DNA of 64,000 nucleotides from Arthrobacter sp. KBS0703. GTDB lineage: Bacteria; Actinomycetota; Actinomycetes; Actinomycetales; Micrococcaceae. Position numbers and translations under genes: made by a program. The notes below the pieces were generated by a model that was not told where the DNA came from, did not search any database, and saw nothing but the letters and a program-made list of their open reading frames with translations. Below are positions 1 to 9,176 of the stretch, piece after piece (within the stretch, counting starts at the first letter, position 1; each line of letters starts with the position of its first letter). The DNA lies in contig NZ_MVDG02000001.1 of NCBI RefSeq assembly GCF_002008315.2, forward strand, positions 3,038,001 to 3,102,000. Reading direction: 5' to 3'.

Positions 1-2
1 CC

Positions 3-236
3 GGCAGCCTCGAGCTGGACGCCCCGCAGATTGCGGAGGAACTGGACCGCCCGGACGGCGCCGCGTACGCCACCGCGGTCATCCTGCACGAGCTGGGCCA
101 CGTGATGGGGCTCGAGCACGTTGATGACCCCGTCCAGCTGATGTACCCGGAGATCGGCGCTCCGGACGGACTGGCTTCCGGAGACCTCAACGGCCTGCAG
201 GCGCTGGGCAAGGCGCCCTGCCGCAAGGACCTCTAG
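3..236 (+). CDS. Matrixin-like zinc metalloprotease, C-terminal fragment
   Basis: The reading frame is open from the window edge to a TAG stop and encodes the last 77 residues of a protein whose start lies outside. It contains HELGHVMGLEH, the HExxHxxGxxH zinc-binding signature of metzincins. In that family the three histidines bind zinc and the glutamate is the general base. A methionine 12 residues further on (LMYPE) fits the Met-turn. Actinobacterial matrixin-like proteins of this kind are usually secreted or membrane-anchored, but the N-terminus that would show this is missing. The substrate cannot be told. The gene converges on the next one with a 42-base gap. Confidence 0.8.
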   Translation, partial: GSLELDAPQIAEELDRPDGAAYATAVILHELGHVMGLEHVDDPVQLMYPEIGAPDGLASGDLNGLQALGKAPCRKDL

Positions 237-278
237 GCCGCAGCGTCCTCCAGCCGCGGTTCCAGCGGGCACGTGCCC

Positions 279-1412
279 TCAGGCGTCCAGGACGGCGAGC
301 GCCTCCTCCACGCTGTCCACCAGGAAGATCCGCTGCTCCATCCTCCTGCCCTGGGCGAGGCTCCGGAGCATGGGCCACGCGGGGAACCGGCGTTCCCAGT
401 GGTCTCGCCCCACGAGCACCATGGGGGTCACTGTCTCCGGGGCGCCGTAGTAGTTTTCGCACGCATCCTGGAAGATTTCCTGGACGGTTCCGGCGGCGCC
501 GGGAAGGAAGACAATCCCGCCGTTGCAGAGCTCCAGGAGCACGGCCTCGCGGACCGAATTCGCGAAGTACTTGGCAATGTGGGTGGCGAAGTAGTTGGGT
601 GGTTCGTGTCCGTAGAACCACGTGGGGATGCCCAGGGATGCGGTTCCGCCCGGAAAGCGCTCGACGACGGCTTCCGCGGCCCGCGCCCACGCGGACACCG
701 AGGGGCGGAAGCCGGGGACGGAGGACAGTTCACCGAGGACGCCGTGAAATTCCGTTCCGGGCACCGCACTCAGGTAGGCGCCCAGATTCGCGGCTTCCAT
801 GGCGCCCGGCCCGCCGCCGGTGGCCACCATTCGCCCGCCGCGGGCGAGAAGCCGGCCCAGCATGGCGGCGTCGGCGAAGTCCTTGGTTCCGCGCTGCGAT
901 GCGTGGCCCCCCATCACGCCGACGATGGTGCGTCCCTCGCTCCGGGCCGAGCCCGCGAGTGCCTCGAGGGCGTCGCCGATGGCGTGGTCGTGCAGGGCGG
1001 CCGCCAGGGTGGAATCCAGGCGGCGGCGCTGGCCCGGCCGGATGCTCCACTGGTACACGAGAGCGTCCGGGGTTGCCTCATACGGCGCGTGCCGGATGCC
1101 GGCGTACAGCTCCTGCGGTGTGTACAGCTCACCGCGGTAGGGGTCGAACGGCACGCCGCCGAGCCGCGGGAAAATCAGGGCACCGCGCCGGCGCAGTGAG
1201 TCCTCCACGCCGGGATCGAACGTGCAGCCCAGGAAAATGGCGCCTTCCGCGTCCAAGGCGGCCAGCGCGGCCGACCTCCCGCGGAGGTCAAGCGACTGCG
1301 CGTGCCAGCCGTGCATGGCCTTGGCGCCGGCGCGAACCAGCTGGTCGAAACCGGCCACGCTGTCCACCTCAAGTGTCCGAGGACTGGGAGTCAGGCTGCC
1401 GGAGGGGTTCAT
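279..1412 (-). CDS. LOG-family (lysine-decarboxylase-like) Rossmann-fold protein
   Basis: A 377-residue protein. The C-terminal half carries the two signatures of the LOG/TIGR00730 family: GGGPGAMEAAN near residues 199-209 and PGAAGTVQEIF near 304-314, the latter a variant of the usual PGGxGTxxE. Family members cleave nucleoside 5'-monophosphates to ribose-5-phosphate and free base (cytokinin-activating phosphoribohydrolase). The substrate of this long form is unknown. The N-terminal 150 residues are an extension absent from short LOG proteins of about 190 residues. Only about 40 bases of its 5' flank are trustworthy because an adapter sequence lies just upstream. Confidence 0.75.
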   Translation of the reverse strand: MNPSGSLTPSPRTLEVDSVAGFDQLVRAGAKAMHGWHAQSLDLRGRSAALAALDAEGAIFLGCTFDPGVEDSLRRRGALIFPRLGGVPFDPYRGELYTPQELYAGIRHAPYEATPDALVYQWSIRPGQRRRLDSTLAAALHDHAIGDALEALAGSARSEGRTIVGVMGGHASQRGTKDFADAAMLGRLLARGGRMVATGGGPGAMEAANLGAYLSAVPGTEFHGVLGELSSVPGFRPSVSAWARAAEAVVERFPGGTASLGIPTWFYGHEPPNYFATHIAKYFANSVREAVLLELCNGGIVFLPGAAGTVQEIFQDACENYYGAPETVTPMVLVGRDHWERRFPAWPMLRSLAQGRRMEQRIFLVDSVEEALAVLDA

Positions 1413-1453
1413 GGGTGCCAGCCTAGCGAGTGGTGCCAGGCGCGGGGGCCAGG

Positions 1454-1490
1454 CTGTCTCTTATACACATCTAGATGTGTATAAGAGACG
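1454..1490. other. Nextera/Tn5 mosaic-end adapter remnant (artefact)
   Basis: Positions 1454-1472 are the Tn5 mosaic end in one orientation, and 1473-1489 are its inverse, one base short of the full 38-base mate-pair junction adapter. No transposase gene is nearby. This is leftover library adapter, so the sequence left and right of it may not be truly adjacent and some bases may be missing. Confidence 0.93.
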
Positions 1491-1528
1491 CCGCCATGCG
1501 CGGGTGCGGCGGGCCGGGCACCAAAACG

Positions 1529-1561
1529 GAAGCGCCCGCAGCGTGGGCCGCGGGGCGCTTC
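1529..1561 (-). terminator. Rho-independent terminator of the SDR operon
   Basis: The arms GAAGCGCCC and GGGGCGCTTC form a GC-rich hairpin 24 bases beyond the stop of the minus-strand SDR gene. On the minus strand the hairpin is followed by CGTTTTGG. It closes the SDR/MFS unit. Confidence 0.6.
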
Positions 1562-1584
1562 AGTCGTGTCTTGCCGGAACCAGG

Positions 1585-2361
1585 TCAGGAGACCTGGAGA
1601 CCGCCGTTGATGTCGTACGTGGCGGCCGTGATGTAGCCCGAGTCCTCGCCCAACAGGAAGGAGATCAGTGCGGCCACTTCCTCGCGGGTGCCGACGCGGC
1701 CCATCATGATGCCTTCCGACATCTGCGCCTTGCGCTCCTCGGACAGCGTGCCACCCATGATGTCCGTGTCGATGGGGCCCGGTGCAATGGAGTTGACGGT
1801 GACGCCGAACTGGCCCACTTCGCGGGCCAGTGCACGGGTGAACCCGATGATGCCGGCCTTGGATGCGCTGTAGGCAACCTTGGAGTAGGTGCCGCCGCCG
1901 CGCTGGGCGGAGATGGAGGAGATGCTCACGATGCGCCCGAGCTTGCGCTCGATCATGCCCTTGAGCACACGCTGGGAGACGACGAAGGTTCCGCGCATGT
2001 TGATCGCGAAGACCTTGTCCCACTCCTCCACGGTGGTCTCCATGAAGGTGGTGGGCGAGCTGATGCCCGCAAGGTTGGCCAGGGCCACGATCGGCGGCAG
2101 CGCTTCTTCCACCTCGGTGATCGCCCGGTCCACGGACGCTGCATCGGAGACGTCGGCGCCGACGCCGATTGCCTTTACCGCTCGGTTGGAGCCGATCTCG
2201 GCGGCTGCGGCCTTCGCGTCCTCGGCGTTGATGTCCAGGATCGCGATGGACCAGCCTTCGCGGGCCATGCGGTCAGCCGCTGCGCGGCCGATGCCGCGGG
2301 AGGAGGCCGCACCGGTCAGCACGACCGTGCGTTCTGCGGGGAAAGGAGTGGTTGAGCTCAT
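1585..2361 (-). CDS. Short-chain dehydrogenase/reductase (classical SDR)
   Basis: A 258-residue cytosolic NAD(P)-dependent oxidoreductase. Visible motifs are the cofactor loop TGAASSRGIG (16-25), NLAG (96-99), a catalytic serine in the VSISS segment (about 149) and YSASK (164-168) with the catalytic Tyr and Lys. An aspartate at the end of beta-strand 2 (ILDIN) favours NAD over NADP in this family. A GAAGGA Shine-Dalgarno lies about 10 bases before the ATG. It follows an MFS permease by 35 bases and sits with a GntR/FCD repressor, so it probably oxidises a sugar, sugar acid or polyol brought in by that permease. The substrate is not determinable. Confidence 0.85.
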   Translation of the reverse strand: MSSTTPFPAERTVVLTGAASSRGIGRAAADRMAREGWSIAILDINAEDAKAAAAEIGSNRAVKAIGVGADVSDAASVDRAITEVEEALPPIVALANLAGISSPTTFMETTVEEWDKVFAINMRGTFVVSQRVLKGMIERKLGRIVSISSISAQRGGGTYSKVAYSASKAGIIGFTRALAREVGQFGVTVNSIAPGPIDTDIMGGTLSEERKAQMSEGIMMGRVGTREEVAALISFLLGEDSGYITAATYDINGGLQVS

Positions 2362-2396
2362 TGCGGGTATTCCTTCAGGTGGTACTTGGGTCGTAC

Positions 2397-3764
2397 TTAG
2401 CGGGTAACGGTGACTTCAGCGGCAGCTGCGACGGCCGGATCCAGCGCTGCATCGCCCTCGGGGCGCTTGCGTGCATAGAGGTAGGTGGCGATTGCCGTGA
2501 CGCAGAGGCAGAAGGACAGGAAGAGCAGTCCGCTCTGGTTACTGCCGGTCGCGTCCTTGAGCAGGCCTACGGCATACGGTGCCACGAAGCCGCCGAGGTT
2601 ACCGAGGGAGTTGACCAGGGCGAGGCCCGAAGCAGCGGCTGCGCCGGTGAGCGCTGCGGACGGCATGGACAGGAACGGGGCGATGGCGCCGTAGATGCCC
2701 ATGGCAGCGGCGGTCAGGGCGATCATCGCGAGGATCGGGTTGACGGGCAGCAGGTAGCCGGCAGCCAGCAGGCCAATTCCGGCGAGGACCATGCTCACCG
2801 AGCTGTGCCAGGCGCGCTTTCCGGTCTTGTCGGCACGCTTGCTCCAGAAGTACACGAAGACCGCGGCGATGGCGTAAGGAATGAGGACGATGAACCCGAC
2901 CTCGGCCGTGGAGAACTTGCCGAGGGCCGCAACGATGGTGGGCATCCAGAGACCCAGTCCGTAGATGCCGCAGACGAGGCCGAAGTACAGGGCCGAGTAG
3001 ACGAGGGTGCGCTTGTCCTTGAGGCCGGAGAGGAAGTTGTGGCTGCCGCCCTTGGACTTGGCTGCCAGTTCGGCGTCCATGGTGGTGGCAAGCCATTCGC
3101 GCTCGTCGGTGTTGAGCCACTTGGCGTCCCGCGGGCGGTCCGTCATGAGAATGGGGGTCAGCAGGCCCAGGAGGATAGCGGGGATGCCCTCGAGGATGTA
3201 GAGCCACTGCCAGCCCTGCAGGCCCATGACGCCGTCCATCTGGAGCAGGAGCCCCGAGACCGGGGCGCCCAGTGCATTGGACACGGGCTGGGCGAGGATG
3301 AAGATGCCCAGCACGGTGACGCGCTGCGCTGCGGGGAACCACAGGGTCAGGTAGAACAGGATGGCCGGGAAGAAGCCGGCCTCGGCGGCACCGAGCAGGA
3401 ACCGGACGATGTAGTAGGTGCTTTCGCCGTTCACCAGGCACATGGCGGTCGCGAAGAGACCCCACGTGATCAGGATGCGCGCCAGCCACTTCCGGGCTCC
3501 GAAGCGGTACATGCCCGCGTTGCTGGGAACCTCGAGGAGTGCGTACCCGAGGAAAAAGATGCCGGCGCCAAGGCCGTAGGCAGCGGAGTTCAGGCCGATG
3601 TCCTCACTCATGGTGAGCTTGGCGAATCCGACATTGTTCCGGTCGAGGTAGGCAACGAAGTAGAGCAGGACGATCAGGGGCATGACGCGGCGGCGGACCT
3701 TGCGGAGCGTGCGGTCGCCAAGCTCTCCGAGTCCGGTGGACCTATTGGTTAATGAAGTCATCAT
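2397..3764 (-). CDS. MFS transporter, anion:cation symporter type
   Basis: A 455-residue polytopic membrane protein of about 12 helices, resembling the ACS family (sugar-acid, tartrate or phthalate symporters): a basic N-terminus (RRRVMPLIVLLYFVAYLDR) leads into helix 1 with the D-R pair typical of the family, and there is a long central loop (MTDRPRDAKWL and following). Two adjacent ATG codons start it, after AGAAGG. It lies between the repressor gene and the SDR gene, all on the minus strand, so it is likely the uptake step for the compound the SDR oxidises. Confidence 0.82.
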   Translation of the reverse strand: MMTSLTNRSTGLGELGDRTLRKVRRRVMPLIVLLYFVAYLDRNNVGFAKLTMSEDIGLNSAAYGLGAGIFFLGYALLEVPSNAGMYRFGARKWLARILITWGLFATAMCLVNGESTYYIVRFLLGAAEAGFFPAILFYLTLWFPAAQRVTVLGIFILAQPVSNALGAPVSGLLLQMDGVMGLQGWQWLYILEGIPAILLGLLTPILMTDRPRDAKWLNTDEREWLATTMDAELAAKSKGGSHNFLSGLKDKRTLVYSALYFGLVCGIYGLGLWMPTIVAALGKFSTAEVGFIVLIPYAIAAVFVYFWSKRADKTGKRAWHSSVSMVLAGIGLLAAGYLLPVNPILAMIALTAAAMGIYGAIAPFLSMPSAALTGAAAASGLALVNSLGNLGGFVAPYAVGLLKDATGSNQSGLLFLSFCLCVTAIATYLYARKRPEGDAALDPAVAAAAEVTVTR

Positions 3765-3869
3765 CGACCTTCTATCTGTCGGTTCCGGACCGGCGGCTGC
3801 GCGCGGCGGGAATCCGATGCTTTTTATGAGGGGGTTCTGCCCGGTTCAGGAAGCTGGATCAGAATTCGA

Positions 3870-3888
3870 TCTGATGTCAGACATCTGA
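3870..3888. promoter_or_regulatory. Palindromic operator for the adjacent GntR/FCD regulator
   Basis: GATGTC-A-GACATC forms a perfect 6+1+6 palindrome (3873-3885), with two further matching pairs outside it after one mismatch. It lies in the 188-base gap between the MFS gene and the GntR gene. FCD-type GntR proteins commonly bind short palindromes of the TGTC-N-GACA kind, so autoregulation and control of the MFS/SDR pair is inferred. Confidence 0.5.
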
Positions 3889-3952
3889 CGGAAGAACATG
3901 AGCAAAAGCATAGAAGGGTGATGCGCATTACGTCAAGGGCGGCCGCGCAGGC

Positions 3953-4660
3953 TCAGGACTTGGGCCCGTAAACGTAGCGCTCGTAGTCCTCAAATGTCTG
4001 GTCCATGTGCTCATCCATGGCCCGGCGCGCCAGTTCGGAGTCCCCGGTCAGGATGCTGTCGAGCACACGCTGATGGAAGGCGATGGCGTGCCGCTGGATT
4101 TCCTTGATGGCGGAGGTCTCCCGCCGCGCCAGGTACAGCGACTGTCCCAGCTGGGCCAGGAGGGCGCGGACGAAGGGGTTGCCGGAAGCCTTCAGGACCG
4201 TGTCGTGGAAGGCGATGTCCGCCAGCACGAAACCGTCCAGGTCCCCGGACTCGTGGTGCCGCTTCATGTCCGCAACGTACTTCCGCATCTCCTCGGCGTG
4301 CTCGGGAGTGTGGCGCTTGGCGGCGAGAGCGGCGGCGCCGGTCTCCACCATGCGCCGCACTTCAATCAGGCCCCGCGAAACCTGGTCCGCGGCATTGCCG
4401 TGCGAGGCCGCCTTGATGATCGCGTCAAGGCCGGTCCAGTTGTCCGTGGGGTTCACGAACGTTCCGCGCCCGGCTTTGACATACAGGATGTTCTGCGCCC
4501 GCAGCACTTTGAGTGCCTCGCGGACGGTCAGCCTGCTGACTTCGTAGGCCTTGGCGATGTCGGCTTCCGGGGGCAGGGCGTCGTGGGGCTTCAGCCGCCC
4601 GTCAAGGACGTCGTCCAGCAGGCCGTCAACGAGGTCGTCAACAAGTGTCCTGCGACCCAT
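3953..4660 (-). CDS. GntR-family transcriptional regulator, FCD subfamily
   Basis: A 235-residue regulator. The N-terminal 75 residues form a GntR winged helix (LPPEADIAKAYEVSRLTVRE with the downstream wing GRGTFV). The all-helical remainder fits the FCD effector domain, including the metal-ligand-like DIAFHDTVL and the later AIAFHQRVLDSI. FCD regulators are usually repressors released by a small organic acid or sugar acid. It is upstream of and co-directional with the MFS and SDR genes, with a palindrome between. Confidence 0.87.
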   Translation of the reverse strand: MGRRTLVDDLVDGLLDDVLDGRLKPHDALPPEADIAKAYEVSRLTVREALKVLRAQNILYVKAGRGTFVNPTDNWTGLDAIIKAASHGNAADQVSRGLIEVRRMVETGAAALAAKRHTPEHAEEMRKYVADMKRHHESGDLDGFVLADIAFHDTVLKASGNPFVRALLAQLGQSLYLARRETSAIKEIQRHAIAFHQRVLDSILTGDSELARRAMDEHMDQTFEDYERYVYGPKS

Positions 4661-4751
4661 GGAACGTCCTACTTTCGCCTTGCATACTTCCCCTCGATGC
4701 GCCTAACACTACAGAAACGCGGGCACACTCAGGAAAACGCCCGGCCGCGGG

Positions 4752-5219
4752 TCAGCCGTTGGCACGGGAGCCCGTAACATAGGCGTCCAGCCGCCCGAGG
4801 GTCCTTTCGATGTTCGCCGGGTGGCGCCGGAGGTAGCCCACCAGCCGGAGGAAGAGCTTGCCGCGGACCTGCCGGGCGTCCCACTGTTCCGTCACCCGCG
4901 TACCCGGGGTCCCCGTGCCGTCCGTGGCCGGTTCCAGCAGGTAGCGCCAGACATGGCCGTAAAAGTGCCGCCAGCCGATTCGGCGGCCTTCCTCAAACTC
5001 GGTCACAGTGTTGAGGATCTTGTAGTCCACCTTGACGTTCATCTCCATGCCGAACCTGGCCCCCGGCCCCAGCCTCTCTGGTCCGCTGGGCTGGGCGCCC
5101 CTCACGGTGTCCGAGCCGTCGATTTCGCTGTGGAGGGCCGGCGTGGCCAGGACCTCGAAAATCTCTTCCGGCGAGGCGGCAATGAAACGGTCCCTGGACA
5201 CGAGGTAGCGGTTGTTCAT
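4752..5219 (-). CDS. SRPBCC (START-like) family protein
   Basis: A 155-residue protein with the SRPBCC pattern: an opening strand (SRDRFIAASPEEIFEVLATP), a middle W-R-H segment, and a closing helix. Members bind hydrophobic ligands or act as cyclases/dehydratases, and many small single-domain copies have no known function. It is followed on the plus strand by the amidotransferase-like gene, so its promoter region is shared and divergent. Function unknown. Confidence 0.7.
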   Translation of the reverse strand: MNNRYLVSRDRFIAASPEEIFEVLATPALHSEIDGSDTVRGAQPSGPERLGPGARFGMEMNVKVDYKILNTVTEFEEGRRIGWRHFYGHVWRYLLEPATDGTGTPGTRVTEQWDARQVRGKLFLRLVGYLRRHPANIERTLGRLDAYVTGSRANG

Positions 5220-5259
5220 CCCGCCAGCCTAGCCGTTCCAAAGTGTTGCAGAATTGAGC

Positions 5260-6060
5260 ATGCAGACTTCATCGTCAGCCGGTGTCCGGCGTCCGCGCAT
5301 CGGCATTCCCGTCCGGCTCAGCAGCTCAGCCGACCCCGACCCCCGGGTGGCCGAGGCCAACGACCTGTTCGATTACATTGTTGACCTGGTGCGCGACGGC
5401 GGCGGGGAACCGGTGCTGCTCACTCCCCAACTGCTTGGCGGCGGAACGCGCGACGGCGGACGCGGCGCCGTGTCGCCCGGGGCGCTTGATGGCGTCGTCC
5501 TTCCCGGCGGCGGCGACCTTGACCCCCGGCTGTACGGCGAGGAACCGGGCGGCGCCTGCTACGACGTCAGCCCGGAACAGGACCGGCTGGACATTGCGGT
5601 GGCGCGGCAGGCGATCGAGGCGGGACTCCCCCTGCTGGGGATCTGCCGCGGACACCAGCTGCTCAACGTCCTGTACGGCGGCACGCTCATCCAGGACATG
5701 GCACCGGGAGCCGTGCCCCACCGCGACAGCCCCGCTGACGGCGGCGGGCTGTGGGCCTGGCACGACGTCACCATCACGCAAGGATCCAAGGTGGCGCGGC
5801 TGTACGGCGCGGTCACGGATCCGGTGTCCGGAAGCACCGGGGCCAGCAGCGTGAAGATCGCTTCCGGACACCACCAGGCCGTGGCGCACGTGGCGCCCGG
5901 CCTGGTGGTGACTGCAGTCGCGGATGACGGAACAGTGGAGGCCCTCGAGGATCCCGACCGGTGGGTGGCTTCGGTCCAGTGGCACCCCGAGGCAGTCGAA
6001 CTGCCGGAGGCCCAGCGGCTGGCGCCGTTCCGGGCCTTCGTGGACGTGTGCCGCGGGTAA
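5260..6060 (+). CDS. Gamma-glutamyl-gamma-aminobutyrate hydrolase-like class I amidotransferase (PuuD type)
   Basis: 266 residues from the ATG at 5260; a TTG two codons earlier is possible but unneeded. The triad is visible: the nucleophilic Cys in LLGICRGHQLLN (about residue 129), and His-Glu in SVQWHPEA near the end. VLPGGGDLDP is the usual glycine-rich turn of this family. PuuD-type enzymes hydrolyse gamma-glutamylated amines in putrescine or ethanolamine use. No partner ligase or aldehyde dehydrogenase is adjacent, so the pathway is unproven. Confidence 0.8.
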   Translation: MQTSSSAGVRRPRIGIPVRLSSSADPDPRVAEANDLFDYIVDLVRDGGGEPVLLTPQLLGGGTRDGGRGAVSPGALDGVVLPGGGDLDPRLYGEEPGGACYDVSPEQDRLDIAVARQAIEAGLPLLGICRGHQLLNVLYGGTLIQDMAPGAVPHRDSPADGGGLWAWHDVTITQGSKVARLYGAVTDPVSGSTGASSVKIASGHHQAVAHVAPGLVVTAVADDGTVEALEDPDRWVASVQWHPEAVELPEAQRLAPFRAFVDVCRG

Positions 6061-6068
6061 AACTGCTC

Positions 6069-7103
6069 CTAGATGGCGATGGCGGCGGCCAGACGCACCG
6101 GCAGCCCGGTTTCTAGTGACTCCTGCGCCGCGTCCGCCACGCGCGAAGCCGCCACGGCGTCCTCCGGTGTGCACGGGTTTTGCCGGCGGCCCAGCACGAG
6201 CTCCACGAAGGCCGCCATCTCGGAGCGGTAGGCCTGGTCAAAACGCTCCGCGAACGTCTTGTGGGACTCTCCGGACGGGAACGCGATGCCCGCCTCCGCC
6301 GACGTCAGCGCCGAGTTCTCGTCCAGGCCCACCATGAGGGAACCGGCTGAGCCTTGGATTTCCAGCCGGACATCATGCCCGGCCCCGTTGTAGCGCGAGG
6401 CTCCCACGGAACCGAGCGTGCCGTCGTCGAACGTGACGAAGGCCAGCGCCGTGTCCACGTCCCCCACCGCACCGATGGCGGGGTCGCCGTTGTTGGAGCC
6501 TTTGGCGTAGACCTCGACGATTTCCCGGCCGGTGAGCCAGCGCAGGATGTCGAAATCGTGCACCGAGCAGTCCCGGAACAGCCCGCCGGATGTCGCCAGG
6601 AATTCCACGGGCGGCGGCGCCATGTCGCAGGTGACGGCGCGCAGCGAGTGGATCCAGCCGAGCTCTCCTGCCTCGAAAGCGCGCTTTGCCTCGAGGTAGC
6701 CGGCATCGAACCGCCGCTGATGGCCGATCTGGACGGTGCCTCGGTTGGCCCGGATGTACTCCAGGACCGGAAGCGAATCCGCCACGTTCATGGCCACCGG
6801 CTTCTCACAGAACACCGGAATGCCGGCGTCGACGCCTGCCCTGATCAGCTCCGGATGCGTGCCGGTGCCGGTGGCGATGACCAGGCCGTCGATCCCGGAT
6901 CCGATCAGCTCCTCCACCGACGGCAGGAACTCGGCGCTCAGACTATCGGCTACGGTGCGGGCGTGATCCGCCGCGACATCCGTCAGCCGGAGCCGCACCT
7001 TGATCCCCTGCGCGTGGAGCACGCTGTTCAGCGATGTGATGTTGCGGGCGTGCATCACGCCGATGCGGCCTACGCCGACCAGTCCAAGCGTTATGTCCTT
7101 CAT
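6069..7103 (-). CDS. Gfo/Idh/MocA-family oxidoreductase of the sugar ABC operon
   Basis: 344 residues. An N-terminal Rossmann fold (GLVGVGRIGVMHAR), the family signature CEKP (FCEKPVAMN, about residue 100) and a C-terminal alpha/beta substrate domain with GGLFRDCSVHDFD, where the HDFD motif supplies catalytic and metal-adjacent residues. Family members oxidise sugars or cyclitols with NAD(P). It is the last gene of the operon SBP - permease - ATPase - this gene, so it probably acts on the imported ligand, inositol or a related polyol. The iolG orthologue proper is more likely the gene at 17431. Confidence 0.85.
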   Translation of the reverse strand: MKDITLGLVGVGRIGVMHARNITSLNSVLHAQGIKVRLRLTDVAADHARTVADSLSAEFLPSVEELIGSGIDGLVIATGTGTHPELIRAGVDAGIPVFCEKPVAMNVADSLPVLEYIRANRGTVQIGHQRRFDAGYLEAKRAFEAGELGWIHSLRAVTCDMAPPPVEFLATSGGLFRDCSVHDFDILRWLTGREIVEVYAKGSNNGDPAIGAVGDVDTALAFVTFDDGTLGSVGASRYNGAGHDVRLEIQGSAGSLMVGLDENSALTSAEAGIAFPSGESHKTFAERFDQAYRSEMAAFVELVLGRRQNPCTPEDAVAASRVADAAQESLETGLPVRLAAAIAI

Positions 7104-7133
7104 GCGTTTCCTTTGAGTGAAGTGGCTCCGTGT

Positions 7134-8057
7134 TCAGGCACGCAGCTGGGTCGGCGTTCCGGCGCTTGCCGCCTCGGCGACTTCGGCCTGGACTTCCTTG
7201 ACGATGTCGCCGTGGCCGCCGAGCTGTTCGAGCTCGTGGGCGAGTTCGGCGAGTTCGGCGCCGCCGGCCATTTGGGCGGTGAGTTCGTCGAGGGTGATGT
7301 CCTTCTTGTCGTAGTAGCCGATCGATTTGCCGCGCTTGAGCAGCAGGAACCGGTCACCGACCGGGAAGGCGTGGTGCGGGTTGTGGGTGATGAAGATGAC
7401 CCCGAGGCCGCGGTCGCGGGCCTGCAGGATGTAGCGCAGCACCACGCCGGACTGCTTGACGCCGAGGGCCGCCGTCGGCTCGTCCAGGATCAGCACCTTC
7501 GCGCCGAAGTAGACGGCGCGGGCGATCGCGACGCACTGGCGTTCACCGCCGGAGAGCTGGCCGATGGGCTGTTCGACGTCGCGGAGGTCGATGCCCATGT
7601 CCGCGAGTTCCTTCTTGGTGATGTCCTTCATCTGCTGGACGTCCATGCTTTTGAACGGGCCGAAGCCGCTGGTCAGTTCCGAGCCGAGGAAGAAGTTCCG
7701 CCAAATGGGCATTAGCGGCACCACCGCGAGGTCCTGGTAGACGGTGGCGATGCCGACGTCGAGTGCGTCGCGGGGAGAGCTGAACTTCCGCTCTTCACCC
7801 ATGATGTGGAGGACGCCTTCGTCGTGCTGGTGCAGCCCGGCGATGATCTTGATCAGGGTGGACTTGCCGGCGCCGTTGTCGCCCAGGACGCAGGTGACGC
7901 GGCCGTTGTCGACTGCCATGGTGACGTCGGTGAGCGCAACGATGTTGCCGTAGTGTTTGCCGACGTTCTCCAGCGAGAGCAGGTGCACGGGGGTGTGGGT
8001 CAGCGGGTCCTTCTCGTCCTTGAGGAGCTGCTGCTGGTCGATCTGTTTGGCGTTCAT
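7134..8057 (-). CDS. Sugar ABC transporter ATP-binding protein (single nucleotide-binding domain)
   Basis: 307 residues with one complete ABC domain: Walker [11 protein letters not shown]-loop YQDLAVVP, signature LSGGE, Walker [12 protein letters not shown] and the switch histidine in FITHN. Ribose-type (CUT2) importers usually have two fused domains. This is the shorter FrcA-like form with one domain, plus a 50-residue C-terminal tail of unknown role. It sits 12 bases after the permease gene and would energise it as a homodimer. Confidence 0.88.
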   Translation of the reverse strand: MNAKQIDQQQLLKDEKDPLTHTPVHLLSLENVGKHYGNIVALTDVTMAVDNGRVTCVLGDNGAGKSTLIKIIAGLHQHDEGVLHIMGEERKFSSPRDALDVGIATVYQDLAVVPLMPIWRNFFLGSELTSGFGPFKSMDVQQMKDITKKELADMGIDLRDVEQPIGQLSGGERQCVAIARAVYFGAKVLILDEPTAALGVKQSGVVLRYILQARDRGLGVIFITHNPHHAFPVGDRFLLLKRGKSIGYYDKKDITLDELTAQMAGGAELAELAHELEQLGGHGDIVKEVQAEVAEAASAGTPTQLRA

Positions 8058-8069
8058 GGTGTTCAGCCC

Positions 8070-9122
8070 TTACTTACTTGAGTCTGCGCGGCGCTTGACG
8101 ATCAGGTTCACGATGGTGGCCAGGAGCAGCATCAGGCCCAGGAAGAACTTGAACCAGTCCGGGTTCCACTGGGCGTAGACGATGCCCTTGTTGGCCATGC
8201 CGAAGATGAATGCGCCGATCGCGCCGCCCACGGCCGAGCCGTAGCCGCCGGTGAGGAGGCAGCCGCCGATGACCGCGGCGATGATGTAGAGGAATTCGTT
8301 GCCCACGCCTTCGCCGGACTGGACGGCGTCGAAGGCGAACAGGTTGTGCATGCCCAGGATCCAGCCGCAGAAACCGACCGCCATAAACAGACCGATCTTG
8401 GTCGCCTTGACGGGAACACCCACGGCGCGGGCGGCGTTCGCATCGCCGCCGACAGCGAAGATCCAGTTGCCCACCTTGGTGCGCAGCAGCACCCATGAGG
8501 CCACCGCCACGAGCGCGAACCAGATGAACACCGTGTTTTTCACGTCGACGCCGCCGATGTTCACCGAGGAGGAAAACACCGCCTGCGCACCCTTGTAGCC
8601 GTCCATTGTGGAGATCGACGGCGAGGACACCCCGCCGCCGATCAGCCGGGTCAGGCCCAGGTTCAGGCCGGTAAGCATGAGGAACGTCGCCAGTGTCACA
8701 ATGAAGGACGGTAGCTTGGTCTTCATCAAAATCCAGCCGTTGATGAAGCCGATGGACAGCGACACCACCAAGGCCAGGAGGACGCCGACCCACACGTTCG
8801 TGCTGAAGTACCAGCTGAACATTGACGCCGTCAGCGCCGAGCTGATCACGGCCACACCGGTGGAAAGGTCAAACTCTCCGCCGATCATCAGCAGGGACAC
8901 CCCGACGGCCATAATGCCGATCGTGGAGCTGCCGTACAGAATGGTCGCAAAGGCATTCGGCTGGGTAAACGTCGGGGACACCAACGCGAAGAAAATGAAG
9001 AGGACGATCGCGCCCACGAGGGCGCCGACCTCCGGACGTCCGAGAAGTTTCTGGAACGGGCTGCGCTTGGCGACCCGCTCATCGGGCGCCGCGGGCTTTG
9101 GCTTTGTCTGTGTAATGGTCAT
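8070..9122 (-). CDS. Sugar ABC transporter permease (CUT2/BPD_transp_2)
   Basis: 350 residues, 8-10 predicted membrane helices, and the GGEFDLSTG loop characteristic of ribose/xylose/inositol-type permeases near residue 80. A second glycine-rich block (IGGCLLTGGYGSAVGGAIGA) near residue 285 is also typical. It lies between the binding-protein and ATPase genes in one operon. Confidence 0.9.
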   Translation of the reverse strand: MTITQTKPKPAAPDERVAKRSPFQKLLGRPEVGALVGAIVLFIFFALVSPTFTQPNAFATILYGSSTIGIMAVGVSLLMIGGEFDLSTGVAVISSALTASMFSWYFSTNVWVGVLLALVVSLSIGFINGWILMKTKLPSFIVTLATFLMLTGLNLGLTRLIGGGVSSPSISTMDGYKGAQAVFSSSVNIGGVDVKNTVFIWFALVAVASWVLLRTKVGNWIFAVGGDANAARAVGVPVKATKIGLFMAVGFCGWILGMHNLFAFDAVQSGEGVGNEFLYIIAAVIGGCLLTGGYGSAVGGAIGAFIFGMANKGIVYAQWNPDWFKFFLGLMLLLATIVNLIVKRRADSSK

Positions 9123-9176
9123 GATAATTCTTCCTTGCTGCCGAGCCGGCGCGGGGCCGGCCCGGCCAGCGGGCTG

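Noticed and set aside
273..1199. Long plus-strand frame opposite the LOG gene.
   Set aside because: No family motif and composition typical of antisense frames in GC-rich DNA; the minus frame carries the LOG signatures.
2352..3752. 466-codon plus-strand frame opposite the MFS gene.
   Set aside because: Rich in Gly, Glu, Asp and His as expected for an antisense shadow; the minus frame encodes a clear MFS transporter.
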